Below are positions 1-12,436 of a stretch of 40,326 bases of DNA, in pieces. The stretch covers positions 1 to 40,326 of the forward strand of contig JAFGPV010000007.1 in NCBI GenBank assembly GCA_016936015.1, written 5' to 3'. Positions within the stretch are counted from its first letter, which is position 1, and each line of letters begins with the position of its first letter. Origin of the DNA: Pirellulales bacterium (GTDB taxonomy: Bacteria; Planctomycetota; Planctomycetia; Pirellulales; Thermoguttaceae). A program made the position numbers and the translations under genes. The notes under the pieces are model-generated. The model was given only the letters and a program-made list of their open reading frames with translations, was not told the DNA's origin and did no database searches.

Positions 1-702
1 CCCCGTTGGGACAGCCCCGATGGAGACTTGAACCGGAACAAAACCAGGATCCTTGATTAAAACATGGAAATCTCCGTTTTTAGCAGTACATACTCGCTCC
101 TTGACAAGTGGAAAATAGGCGCCGCCCCCATCCCCCGACCCTCAGCGGGAAGGAACGGCCCCAAAATAAAAACGTGGAAAAATCGAAATTTGTTGAGCAA
201 CAAAGTCCCCCAAACGAACGGAGAAGACCCCCGGCTGGGGACCCGACCGTGCATTTTTCGACTTTTGATGACCAACTCCCGGGTGCCCCCGATAGCTCCG
301 CGATCGGGGCGGCCATGCCGCAAGAGGTCATTGGCCTTATTTTTTCACCGTACCACGCACCCGTTTCAGCACACCCCTTACGTACCTCAGGAATATTTGC
401 GTTTGACAACTCGCGGAAAACACGGCAAAACACGGTGTACAAGACCCCACATTGTGCAACAATTCGAAAAACAGGCGATTAATGCAATGTGCCTTTCGCC
501 GGCTTCCAAAAACACCGTAAAAACACGGCTCTCTCGAACCACGGAGAAAAGTGAAATTATTCCCCTGGGAGAAAAAAACGTAGCACGTCGTGCAGGTGGA
601 ATTTCTACACGTCCTAGTTAAAAACGCCCCGCGACGGCGGTCGCGGGGGTAAACGCGGCATCCTTCCCCCGGGATGGACAAACCAATAGAGGAGTAACCA
701 AG
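1..702. other. Gene-poor leader region, no supported gene
   Basis: I see no convincing gene here. Open frames exist on both strands, but they are rich in Arg, Pro and Ser, match no family I know and lack ribosome binding sites. The stretch is less GC-rich than the genes that follow and has several A-rich runs. TTGACA-like hexamers occur near 112 and 403, but neither has a good -10 box at the right spacing. The one clear structure is the GC-rich hairpin at 627-648. The stretch may be an old intergenic region, decayed coding sequence, or the upstream region of the secreted protein at 703. Confidence 0.5.
622..648 (-). terminator. GC-rich hairpin, terminator-like on the minus strand
   Basis: A perfect 9-bp stem (CCCCGCGAC at 627-635 paired with 640-648) encloses a 4-nt loop. 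On the minus strand the stem is followed by CG and then a T run (the As at 620-624 read in reverse), which is the layout of an intrinsic terminator for leftward transcription. No leftward gene ends here in the window, so it may instead be a dispersed palindrome or protect the 5' end of the next transcript. Confidence 0.35.
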
Positions 703-2247
703 ATGTCTCCGATTCTGGAAGTTTTCCTGGCGGCGGTGCTGGCCGCCGGGGCGGATAAACCGTTTGCCATCGAGGTCGTCGACCGCCAGACGGGCCGCGG
801 CGTCCCGCTGGTGGAACTGACAACCGTCAACCAACTCCGCTATTTCACCGACAGCAACGGCCTGGTCGCCTTCGCCGAGCCGGGATTGATGCACACGAAG
901 GTCTTCTTCAGCGTGAAGAGCCACGGCTACGAGTTTCCCCAGGATGGATTCGGGATCCGCGGCAAGACGCTGGAGATCGCCCCCGGCGGCACGGCCCGGC
1001 TGGAAATCGACCGGATCAATCTCGCCCGGCGGCTCTATCGGATCACCGGCGGGGGCATCTATGCCGACAGCGTCCGGCTCGGCCGGCCGGTCCCCATCCG
1101 GGAGCCGCTGCTCAACGGCCAGGTCTTCGGTTGCGACGGCGCAGTGTCCGCCGAGTACCGCGGCAAGATCTACTGGTTCCGGGGCGACACGTCGCGGCCG
1201 TCCTATCCGCTGGGAAATTTCAAAACCACCGGAGCGACCTCCGATCGGCCCGGCCGGGGCGGTTTGGATCCCGACGTGGGGATCGACCTGCATTACTTCG
1301 TCGATCCGTCGGGCTTCGTCAAAGAAATGGTCCCCCTGCCCAGTCCCGGGCCCATCTGGATCGGCGGGCTGGTCGTGCTCCGCGACGGATCGGGCCGGGA
1401 GCGGATGTTCGCCCATTATGTCAAGGTTCAAGGAACGACCGATAATTTCCACGCCGCCGGAAGGGGGCTGATCGAGTACGACGACGCTACCGAGACGTTC
1501 CGCCACGTGGCGGCCTTTCCGAAAACCGGGCCGGACCTCACGGCGGGACACGCCCTGCTGCACAAAGATCAGGGCGTCGAATACGTCTATTTCTGCGATC
1601 CCTTTCCGCGCCTCCGCGTCCGGGCCGGTCCGGAATCGCTGAAAAATCCGGCGGCCTACGAGGTCTATACGTGCTTGACGCCGGGAGCCGAACGCAAAGA
1701 AAAAAGCCGATTCGACCGGGCAGCCGACGGCGCGCTCCGCTGGGCCTGGAGGGCCGGCGGAGAGCCTCTTGGCCCGATCGAAGCCGAGAAGCTGATCCGT
1801 GCCGGGAAGATGCGGGCGGAGGAATCACCGTTTACGCTCCGCGACGCGCGGACCGGCAAGCCGGTGGTGGCCCATCGCGGCTCGGTGGCCTGGAACGACT
1901 ACCGCCGCCGCTGGATCATGATCTTTTGCGAGATGGGCGGCTCCTCCTCAATGCTGGGCGAAATCTGGTACGCCGAGGCGGAGGATCTGCGCGGGCCGTG
2001 GGTGTCGGTCCGGAAAATCGTCACCCACGACCGCTACAGCTTTTACAATCCCAAGCACCACTCCTTCTTCGACCAGCAAGGCGGCCGCGTCATTTACTTC
2101 GAGGGGACCTACACCGCCGCCTTCTCCGGCAACACCGATCCCACGCCGCGCTACGACTATAACCAGATCATGTACCGGCTCGACCTGGCGGAAATATGCC
2201 CCCAAAAAGAAGGAGTTGGATCTGCGCCATTTCTGGAATCAGATTAA
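703..2247 (+). CDS. Secreted protein with beta-propeller-like (GH43/DUF4185-like) fold, function unknown
   Basis: Protein of 514 residues. It starts with a short hydrophobic segment ending near residue 17 (FLAAVLAAGA) that fits a signal peptide. ATG 703 is preceded by GAGGAG with 8 nt spacing. Residues about 22-105 look like a small beta-sandwich of the carboxypeptidase-regulatory type (VVDRQTGRGVPLVELTTVN). The rest alternates short beta-rich blocks with aromatic and Gly-Gly motifs such as GEIWYAEAEDLRGPW and VIYFEGTYTAAF. Such blocks are usual in five-bladed propellers of glycosidase-like proteins that read out retail-style repeated blades. I see no certain catalytic triad, so enzymatic activity is not claimed. 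It probably acts in the periplasm or at the cell surface. It stands alone, 265 bp before the porin gene. Confidence 0.6.
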   Translation: MSPILEVFLAAVLAAGADKPFAIEVVDRQTGRGVPLVELTTVNQLRYFTDSNGLVAFAEPGLMHTKVFFSVKSHGYEFPQDGFGIRGKTLEIAPGGTARLEIDRINLARRLYRITGGGIYADSVRLGRPVPIREPLLNGQVFGCDGAVSAEYRGKIYWFRGDTSRPSYPLGNFKTTGATSDRPGRGGLDPDVGIDLHYFVDPSGFVKEMVPLPSPGPIWIGGLVVLRDGSGRERMFAHYVKVQGTTDNFHAAGRGLIEYDDATETFRHVAAFPKTGPDLTAGHALLHKDQGVEYVYFCDPFPRLRVRAGPESLKNPAAYEVYTCLTPGAERKEKSRFDRAADGALRWAWRAGGEPLGPIEAEKLIRAGKMRAEESPFTLRDARTGKPVVAHRGSVAWNDYRRRWIMIFCEMGGSSSMLGEIWYAEAEDLRGPWVSVRKIVTHDRYSFYNPKHHSFFDQQGGRVIYFEGTYTAAFSGNTDPTPRYDYNQIMYRLDLAEICPQKEGVGSAPFLESD

Positions 2248-2512
2248 GACGATTTCGGAAGCAGTTTACAGATCAATCATCCAGTTGAAGAATTGTCGTC
2301 TTGTTCCGATTATGCGGGCTATGGCGATTATTCCAGGATACAGAGGACTCTATCCCTGGAAATCCGTGCGGATAACACCTTTTCTAACGAAAACCCGGTC
2401 CTAGGGCTTCCGACAGATATACCTAAGAGGGGCCGAATAGCGATTTTATCAATTGCAATAGCACAAGTAAGATTGTCACCTTTTGTCATATTCATGAGTA
2501 CGGAGAACATCT

Positions 2513-4000
2513 ATGTTTCGCTGGACGTGTAATTGGTTGTGTCTTCTCCCTGCGGTGATGCTTGTTTTGGCAATCGCCGGCACGGCCAGGGGATTGGAGC
2601 GCCTGCCGCCCGTGGAAACTGAAGCGGTCGGGCCGACATCTCCCGCGCCGGCAGTTGCACCTCCCACGGAAAACGTGGCCCACGTCGCCTACGTTTCGGG
2701 GCTGGAGGCGGGGGGGAATCCCGCTTTGGAGGCCCGGCTGGCCGAACTGGAAAAGACGCTCAAAAAAATGAAGGACAAAGAGGAGGCCGACAAAAAGAAG
2801 GCCGCCAGTGCCCCGTCGGTCAAACCCTTCGGAAAGATCCATTGGGACACGGCCGCTTTCAATCAAAATCCCGCCAGCGTTCAGCAGGCCGGCCCTTTTC
2901 TCGACGGGACGGGATTCCGCCGGGCGCGAATCGGTTTGAAGGGCGAGGCTTTCAACGTTTTTGAGTATAAAATCGAAATGGATTTCGCCGGACAAACTTC
3001 CTTCAAGGACGTGTTTGTGGCCGTCAAGGAATTGCCTTACCTCGGCATTATTCGTATTGGGCATTTCAAAGAATGCTTCGGCTTGGAAATCCTCAATAGC
3101 GACGACTTCACCACGTTCATGGAACGTTCGTTGATCGACGGCGGTGAACGTTTCGGTCACATCGGCGACCGAAATCCCGGCATCATGACGTATAATTGGA
3201 ACGAGAGCGAAACCATGACCTGGGCGGCGGGGGCGTTTGTCGACGTGGCCGGTGAAAAGCCCCCGACGTTCCCCAAAGGCACCATCTACGACGACGACGG
3301 CGGGGTCGCGGCCGATGCGCGCTTCACATGGCTCCCTTGGGTCGCCGACTACGGCGAGTTCAAAAACCGGGGATTGTTGCATACCGGCATCGCCGGCACC
3401 TATCGGCAGATTCCGGACCTTTCGCCCACCGCCCCGGCAGGCTCGGTTCGCTATTCGTTAGGGGCCTTGCCCGAGTGCTATTGGGCCAATAACGTCGCCT
3501 ATACGGGTCCGCTCAACGATACCGAGCACGTCGTCGCGCTGCGTCCCGAATTGGCTCTGGTCTATGGGCCGTTTTCGATGCAAACGGAATACGAGTGGGT
3601 GTGGCTGTCCCGCTCGGAACATGCCGATCCGACCTTCGACGGCGGTTACGTGTCGTTCAGCTACGTTTTGACGGGCGAAAACCGGCAATACGATCGGCAA
3701 CGGGGTGAGTTCAAGGGCATCACGCCCTTCGAAAACTTCTTCCGCGTCCGCGCCGAGGACGGCGGCATCTACACCGGCCGGGGCGCTTGGGAAGTCGCCT
3801 ATCGCATCTCGTATTTGAACCTGACCGACGCCGGCGTCCGGGGCGGCCGCGTGACCGATCATACCCTCGGGTTGAACTGGTACCTCAGTCCGGCCACACG
3901 CATGATGTTCAACTACGTTCATTCCGAAGCCACGGACCGCGGCGAGTACGCCCGCGGCATTGCGGAGATTTTTGAAACCCGCTTGATTATGATGTTTTAA
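2513..4000 (+). CDS. Phosphate-selective porin O/P family outer membrane protein
   Basis: Protein of 495 residues. It has an N-terminal signal peptide (hydrophobic core LLPAVMLVLAIAGTARG), then a Pro/Ala linker, a short charged coiled coil around residues 70-95 (LEARLAELEKTLKKMKDKEE), and a long beta-barrel region. The barrel opens with GKIHWDTAAF and FRRARIGLKGEAFNVFEYKIEMD (given here as motif positions about 107-155), the hallmark of OprO/OprP-type barrels. The sequence ends in a Phe (RLIMMF), as usual for outer membrane barrels recognised by the BAM machinery. CGGAG lies 7 nt before the ATG. In this family the barrel forms an anion or general solute channel, and the coiled coil usually trimerises or contacts the wall. 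Phosphate specificity cannot be read from the sequence, and no pst or pho genes lie nearby. Confidence 0.8.
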   Translation: MFRWTCNWLCLLPAVMLVLAIAGTARGLERLPPVETEAVGPTSPAPAVAPPTENVAHVAYVSGLEAGGNPALEARLAELEKTLKKMKDKEEADKKKAASAPSVKPFGKIHWDTAAFNQNPASVQQAGPFLDGTGFRRARIGLKGEAFNVFEYKIEMDFAGQTSFKDVFVAVKELPYLGIIRIGHFKECFGLEILNSDDFTTFMERSLIDGGERFGHIGDRNPGIMTYNWNESETMTWAAGAFVDVAGEKPPTFPKGTIYDDDGGVAADARFTWLPWVADYGEFKNRGLLHTGIAGTYRQIPDLSPTAPAGSVRYSLGALPECYWANNVAYTGPLNDTEHVVALRPELALVYGPFSMQTEYEWVWLSRSEHADPTFDGGYVSFSYVLTGENRQYDRQRGEFKGITPFENFFRVRAEDGGIYTGRGAWEVAYRISYLNLTDAGVRGGRVTDHTLGLNWYLSPATRMMFNYVHSEATDRGEYARGIAEIFETRLIMMF

Positions 4001-4122
4001 GAATCGTTCCGATCGTTTCACGGCTGCCGGCGCGGCCTTAGGAGCAATCCTCGCGGCCGCTATGCCGATGGCGACTTGATAAAACATGTACTAAAATTTT
4101 AACCTTTCGAGGAGATCTATTT

Positions 4123-4677
4123 ATGAGGCTGCTGCCGTTGTGGATGGGAATAGGAATGTTTTGCGTAGCGGGAATGGCCTCCGCCGCCGATGGCCCGCCG
4201 CCGACTTCCCTGGACTGTTGCTGCCCGGCAATGCCAGAAACTTGCTGCGCGCACTGCGGCGGCCATGGCTGCTGCCACAAGGTCTGCAAGGTCGTCTGCG
4301 TAATGGAAGAGGTCAAGAAGACGGTCTGGACCGTGAAGTGTTCTGAGTTTTGCGTCCCCAATCCCTCGCTTTGCGGTGGAAAGTGCTGTGCCTGCGGCGA
4401 AACCTCCTGCTGCTGTGAGCGACCCTGCTCGCCGCCGCCAAAGTGCGGCCGGGTTCGGATAAAAAAAGAATTGGTGAAAAAGGAAATCGTCTGCAAGGTC
4501 CCCACGTACAAGTGCGTCGTCGTCTGCTGCGGCCGATGTCCCGGCGATTGCTGCGAATGCAGGGCCCTCGAGGGACCGCCCGCGCCGGTTGCAGAATCGA
4601 CTCCGACCAAGGAGCCGGTTCCCCATTTGGCGCCCCGGAAGATCACTCCCGCCGGAAATCCGCGTCCAGCCCGCTGA
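4123..4677 (+). CDS. Cys-rich secreted protein, planctomycete type
   Basis: Protein of 184 residues with a signal peptide (about residues 1-21, ending ASAAD) and 30 cysteines, 29 of them after the signal. They occur as CC, CCC, CxC and CxxC clusters. Two related basic blocks can be seen: one around residues 62-85 (EEVKKTVWTVKC) and one around 108-130 (KKELVKKEIVCKVPTYKC), suggesting an internal duplication. The C-terminus is Pro-rich with few cysteines. GGAG precedes the ATG. Similar Cys-rich secreted proteins are known from Planctomycetes, where highly disulfide-linked proteinaceous layers have been described. A structural, cross-linked surface role is therefore plausible, but it is inference. 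Metal binding is the other option. It follows the porin gene by 120 bp and is closed by the terminator at 4759. Confidence 0.65.
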   Translation: MRLLPLWMGIGMFCVAGMASAADGPPPTSLDCCCPAMPETCCAHCGGHGCCHKVCKVVCVMEEVKKTVWTVKCSEFCVPNPSLCGGKCCACGETSCCCERPCSPPPKCGRVRIKKELVKKEIVCKVPTYKCVVVCCGRCPGDCCECRALEGPPAPVAESTPTKEPVPHLAPRKITPAGNPRPAR

Positions 4678-4758
4678 CAAAAGCATCCTTGCCAGTGGAT
4701 TGCCCCGTGTGGAACGGTTGTTTTCCTTGACGGCCCATCCATCCGATCCCATGTCAGA

Positions 4759-4789
4759 ACGCCCCCGATCGCCGTCGGGGGCGTTTTTT
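4759..4789 (+). terminator. Rho-independent terminator after the Cys-rich gene
   Basis: A perfect 10-bp stem (ACGCCCCCGA at 4759-4768 with 4775-4784) has a 6-nt loop and is followed by a run of six Ts ending at 4789. It lies 82 bp after the stop of the Cys-rich gene and is the best intrinsic terminator of the window. Confidence 0.85.
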
Positions 4790-5001
4790 GTGCATCCCTA
4801 ATCCGCCAAGTTGAAACAGACGGGTCGGCTCGTTACACGCCACCGGCTGTGTTAATGCTTCGATGATTCATGCACCGGCAGGATCGGTGGTGTGCAACCT
4901 ATCAATTTGAATTTGGCAGATTGCCGGCCGGTATGATTGCCCGTCACTTAATCTATCGGAAATCTCACTTGACGTTCAGTTGATATTATGTTGCCTATTC
5001 A

Positions 5002-5029
5002 TTGACATTAGATTATCTAATGGTAGAAT
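5002..5029 (+). promoter_or_regulatory. Near-consensus sigma-70 promoter of gltB with a palindrome in the spacer
   Basis: TTGACA (5002-5007) and TAGAAT (5024-5029) are separated by 16 nt. The spacer holds the 13-nt palindrome TTAGATTATCTAA (5008-5020), so a dimeric regulator bound there would cover the promoter. Transcription would start near 5036 and give a leader of about 145 nt before gltB. The rest of the 4790-5181 gap is AT-rich and shows nothing else I can name. Confidence 0.7.
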
Positions 5030-5181
5030 AAGAGAAAAGGGCCGAAATCCCAAGATAAATCCCATTTTACGACTGTTCGGGACAAGGTGGCAGAAATGAA
5101 AAACGTTTCCCTCCGATGAAACAACTTTTATTTCTCCCGTCGTTACCTCAAGGGCGTAAAATTGTTAAAACGTAGATTCCC

Positions 5182-9792
<4,611 letters not shown>

Positions 9793-9799
9793 GAAAAGA

Positions 9800-9960
9800 A
9801 TGTCGAAGGACGAATGACAAATGACGAAAGAAGCACGAAATCCTAAATCCGAAGCATTGGTTGCATTATCGTAAACAGAAAAGAGACAGAGCTGCTCTCA
9901 GTTCGTCCTTCGGCATTCGGATTTCTTTCGTCATTCGTTATTCGACATTCGTCATTCTCC
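9800..9960. repeat. Inverted repeat of the AATGACGAA family between gltB and gltD
   Basis: Degenerate tandem units of the type GAATGACGAA on the left (about 9800-9850) are mirrored by CGTCATTCG-type units on the right (about 9905-9957), so the whole gap can fold into one long imperfect hairpin. The same words occur at 19490-19556 and 26138-26182. A hairpin here could uncouple gltB and gltD expression or stabilise the upstream message. It resembles REP/MITE-like dispersed DNA rather than a gene. Confidence 0.75.
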
Positions 9961-9997
9961 CAAGCAGGTTTTTTTATTTTTCAACAACCCATATCCT

Positions 9998-11419
9998 ATG
10001 TCCCATCCCACCGGCTTCCTTGACTTCGATCGCATGGAGGTCCCGCACCGGCCCGTCCGGGAGCGGATCCGGGACTGGTGCGAGGTGGACCGGCCGTTGG
10101 CGGAGCAGGTGCTCTACCAGCAGGCCGCACGGTGCATGGACTGCGGCATCCCCTACTGCCACGCGGTGGGCTGCCCGTTGGAAAACCGCATTCCGGAGTT
10201 CAATGACCTGGTCCGGCAAAACCGGTGGCGGGAGGCGGCGGAGAACCTCCACTCGACTAATAATTTTCCGGAGATCACCGGCCGGGTGTGCCCCGCCCCG
10301 TGCGAGGCCGCCTGCACCCTGGCCCTCCACGACGCCCCGGTGAACATCAAGCATATCGAGTACCAGATCGCCCAGCGGGCCTTGGCCGAAGATTGGCTTG
10401 CACCCCTGAAGCCGAAGGTCCGCACTGGCAAAAAGGTGGCGGTAATCGGTTCCGGACCGGCGGGCATGGCCGCCGCGCAGCAGCTTAACCGGTCGGGCCA
10501 TCACACGGTGTTGTTCGAAAAGGACGATCGGCTCGGCGGCCTGCTCCGCTACGGCATCCCCGACTTCAAGATGGAAAAGCACGTCCTGGACCGCCGCCTG
10601 GAACAAATGGTCGCCGAGGGGCTGCGATGCGAGGTGAACGTGAACGTGGGCGAGGACCTCCGCGGCGGGGAATTGCGCAATCAGTTCGACGCCGTGGTCC
10701 TCTGCCTGGGCGCCGGCCGGCCCCGGCCTCTGAACGTCCCGGGCGCGGAACTCGACGGCGTCTATTTCGCCATGGATTTTCTGACCCAGCAGAACCGCCG
10801 CGTGGCGGGCGATTCCGCCAACGGCAACCGCCCGCGGATCCACGCCCGGGATCAACACGTCATCGTGGTCGGCGGCGGCGACACCGGCAGCGACTGCGTG
10901 GGCACGGCCATCCGTCAGGGGGCCGCCTCCGTCACCCAATTGGAAATCCTCCCCCGGCCGCCCGAAGGATTCAATCCCGAGACCCCCTGGCCGCTCTGGC
11001 CGAAGATCATGCGGACCTCCTCCTCACAGGAGGAAGGCTGCCAGCGCCGCTGGAGCGCCCTGACGAAGCACTTAAGCGACCAAAACGGCCGCGTCGCCCA
11101 ACTGCACGGCGTCGAAGTCGACTGGGTCCAAGGAGACAACGGCTGGGAGATGCGGGAACGGCCTGGTACGGAGTTCACCTACCCCGCCGATCTGGTGCTG
11201 ATCGCCATGGGCTTCCTACACGTCGTCCACGAGGGAATCGTCCAGGAGCTTGGACTCCAGCTCGATAGCCGGGGCAACGTCCTGGTCGACGGTTGGATGA
11301 CCAGCGTGCCGGGCGTCTTTGCCGCCGGCGACGTGGTCCGCGGGGCCTCGCTGGTGGTCCACGCCATCCGCCACGGCCGCCAGGCCGCTGCCGCCGTCGA
11401 CCGGTGGCTCTCTCTGTAG
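9998..11419 (+). CDS. gltD: Glutamate synthase small subunit
   Basis: Protein of 473 residues, normal for GltD. It oxidises NADPH at FAD and passes electrons through two low-potential [4Fe-4S] clusters to GltB. The N-terminus PTGFLDFDR fixes the start. The cluster region has ARCMDCGIPYCH, CPLENRIPE and GRVCPAPCEAAC (residues about 43-108). The FAD dinucleotide motif is VAVIGSGPAGMAAA (about 148), followed by DRLGGLLRYGIPDFKM. The NADPH motif is VIVVGGGDTGSDC (about 290). The C-terminal FAD site has GVFAAGDVVRGASLVVHAI. The leader before ATG 9998 is T-rich with no Shine-Dalgarno sequence. The TAG stop is itself the first base triplet of the palindrome at 11417. Confidence 0.96.
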   Translation: MSHPTGFLDFDRMEVPHRPVRERIRDWCEVDRPLAEQVLYQQAARCMDCGIPYCHAVGCPLENRIPEFNDLVRQNRWREAAENLHSTNNFPEITGRVCPAPCEAACTLALHDAPVNIKHIEYQIAQRALAEDWLAPLKPKVRTGKKVAVIGSGPAGMAAAQQLNRSGHHTVLFEKDDRLGGLLRYGIPDFKMEKHVLDRRLEQMVAEGLRCEVNVNVGEDLRGGELRNQFDAVVLCLGAGRPRPLNVPGAELDGVYFAMDFLTQQNRRVAGDSANGNRPRIHARDQHVIVVGGGDTGSDCVGTAIRQGAASVTQLEILPRPPEGFNPETPWPLWPKIMRTSSSQEEGCQRRWSALTKHLSDQNGRVAQLHGVEVDWVQGDNGWEMRERPGTEFTYPADLVLIAMGFLHVVHEGIVQELGLQLDSRGNVLVDGWMTSVPGVFAAGDVVRGASLVVHAIRHGRQAAAAVDRWLSL

Positions 11420-11484
11420 GAGGCGGCTCCTGCCGCCGTTGGGGGGACATCTGTGGCACATTCGGCGGCAGGAGCCGCCTCCTA
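11417..11484. repeat. Perfect 22-bp inverted repeat at the end of gltD
   Basis: Arms at 11417-11438 and 11463-11484 are perfect reverse complements (core GGAGGCGGCTCCTGCCGCC) around a 24-nt loop. The left arm begins with the gltD stop codon. Each arm is partly self-complementary. There is no T run, so it is a dispersed palindrome rather than a standard terminator. Confidence 0.85.
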
Positions 11485-11545
11485 CAACGCCTTTGTAACC
11501 TTTTTTCCCGTCATTTCTCTACGTAAGGAGAGCGAGGATTTCCGC

Positions 11546-11797
11546 ATGAAATGCGAAGAATTATTGGCCGCCTTGAACGACTACATCGACGGCGATCGGG
11601 CCTCGGTCCTCTGCCAGGCCCTGGAGGGCCATTTGGCCGAGTGCAACCCCTGCCAGATCGTCATCGACAACGTCCGCCAGACGATCGCGCTGTACAAGGC
11701 CGGCCAACCGTTCGACTTACCCCCGGAACTGCACGAGCAATTGCATCAACTATTTAAGGAACGCTGGGAAAAGAAGTTCGCGGAACAATCGGGATGA
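11546..11797 (+). CDS. Small zinc-finger (zf-HC2/anti-sigma-like) protein
   Basis: Protein of 83 residues. Cys3 and the motif H29-x3-C33-x2-C36 match the zinc-binding anti-sigma (ZAS/zf-HC2) fold: a helix, then ALEGHLAECNPC, then a long helix (IVIDNVRQTIALYKAG). It is only the anti-sigma-like domain, with no membrane segment and no sigma factor gene next to it, so the partner is unknown. The start ATG 11546 was chosen over longer options because upstream sequence lies in the palindrome. GAGGA precedes it by about 7 nt. It overlaps the longest reading of the next frame by 4 nt and heads the small-protein group before the bd-type oxidase module, so it may regulate or chaperone that module. Confidence 0.7.
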   Translation: MKCEELLAALNDYIDGDRASVLCQALEGHLAECNPCQIVIDNVRQTIALYKAGQPFDLPPELHEQLHQLFKERWEKKFAEQSG

Positions 11798-11811
11798 ACG
11801 TGGAAAGCCGA

Positions 11812-11858
11812 GACCAGTGGTCGCGGTTGCCGAAAACGACCTTCCGCGACCACTGGTC
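11812..11858. repeat. Palindrome family GACCAnTGGTCGCGG
   Basis: Arms 11812-11826 and 11844-11858 are perfect 15-bp reverse complements. The right arm with its flank is a second palindrome (CCGCGACCA-C-TGGTCGCGG, 11844-11862) followed by CTTTAT. Related copies lie inside the GltD-like gene (about 18239-18262) and the methylase gene (about 23042-23056). The element sits between the zf-HC2 gene and the one-helix gene and keeps a frame open through it. Confidence 0.75.
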
Positions 11859-11883
11859 GCGGCTTTATAAAGGAATTATTACC

Positions 11884-12108
11884 ATGACGTGGAAAGAAGT
11901 CTTGATTTTCAGCGGCGTCTTTGTCGGCTGGTTTCTTCTGGTCCGCTGGGTCTTACCCTACTTTGGGGTACCCACCTGTATGTCCGGCTCGTGCTCGGTC
12001 CCCCGGCCTTCCGAATGTGGCACTTCCTTGCCCACGGGATCGGCATGCCCCTTTAGCACCGGCGCTGCGGAAGAACCAAAAAACAATGAAGATGAGGTGC
12101 TCCGATGA
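11884..12108 (+). CDS. Small single-helix membrane protein, unknown
   Basis: Protein of 74 residues. One membrane helix (VLIFSGVFVGWFLLVRWVLPYF, residues about 6-27) is followed by a Cys/Pro/Ser-rich tail with four cysteines (TCMSGSCS, SECGTS, SACPF) and an acidic C-terminus. ATG 11884 is chosen because AGGA stands 9 nt upstream and because the 30 residues that a longer reading would add are encoded by the palindrome at 11812-11858. The stop overlaps the ATG of the DUF2892 remnant (ATGA), so the two are translationally linked. It looks like a small membrane or metal-handling partner of the oxidase subunits downstream. I do not recognise a named family. Confidence 0.6.
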   Translation: MTWKEVLIFSGVFVGWFLLVRWVLPYFGVPTCMSGSCSVPRPSECGTSLPTGSACPFSTGAAEEPKNNEDEVLR

Positions 12109-12436
12109 CCATTGAACGCGGATTGCGGTTGATTGCCGGGAGTTTCGTTCTCGGATGCGTCTGCTGGCCCTGTTTTTCAGCCCCTATTGGCTGGCGCTGA
12201 CCCTCTTTGTGGGCCTGAACCTCGTGCAATCGGCCTTTACAAACTGGTGCCCGATGGTATGGTTATTATTTAAGGAACTTCCCCATGCACTATCCCTGGT
12301 GGAGCGTGGAGGCCTTGACCGCGCCGATGCTCATCGCGGCCATTTCGGTCTTGCACGTGCTGGTATCGCATTATGCCGTGGGCGGCGGGTTGTTCCTGGC
12401 CGTCGAGACCGGTTTTGCCCGGCGCACGCAGAATAA
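12105..12436 (+). pseudogene. DUF2892-like inner membrane protein gene, frameshifted
   Basis: The frame starting at ATG 12105 reads MTIERGLRLIAGSFVLGC and then runs into TGA at 12200. The frame starting near 12155 continues the same family with LLALFFSPYWLALTLFVG and SAFTNWCPMVWLLFK. Together these make a normal DUF2892 protein of about 60 residues with two helices and the typical NWCPM motif. Joining them needs one extra base around 12155-12165. The second frame then runs on to 12436 inside the next gene, so the C-terminus is also not native. Either this is a real single-base deletion or a sequencing error. It sits between the one-helix protein and the CydA-like gene. Confidence 0.65.

Noticed and set aside
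64-621. Open frame of 185 codons in the first 620 bp
   Set aside because: Composition is not protein-like, no ribosome binding site, no recognisable motif, and other frames overlap it equally.
2216-2404. Small open frame after the propeller-like gene
   Set aside because: No ribosome binding site or homologous motif. The 265-bp gap shows nothing beyond the porin leader.
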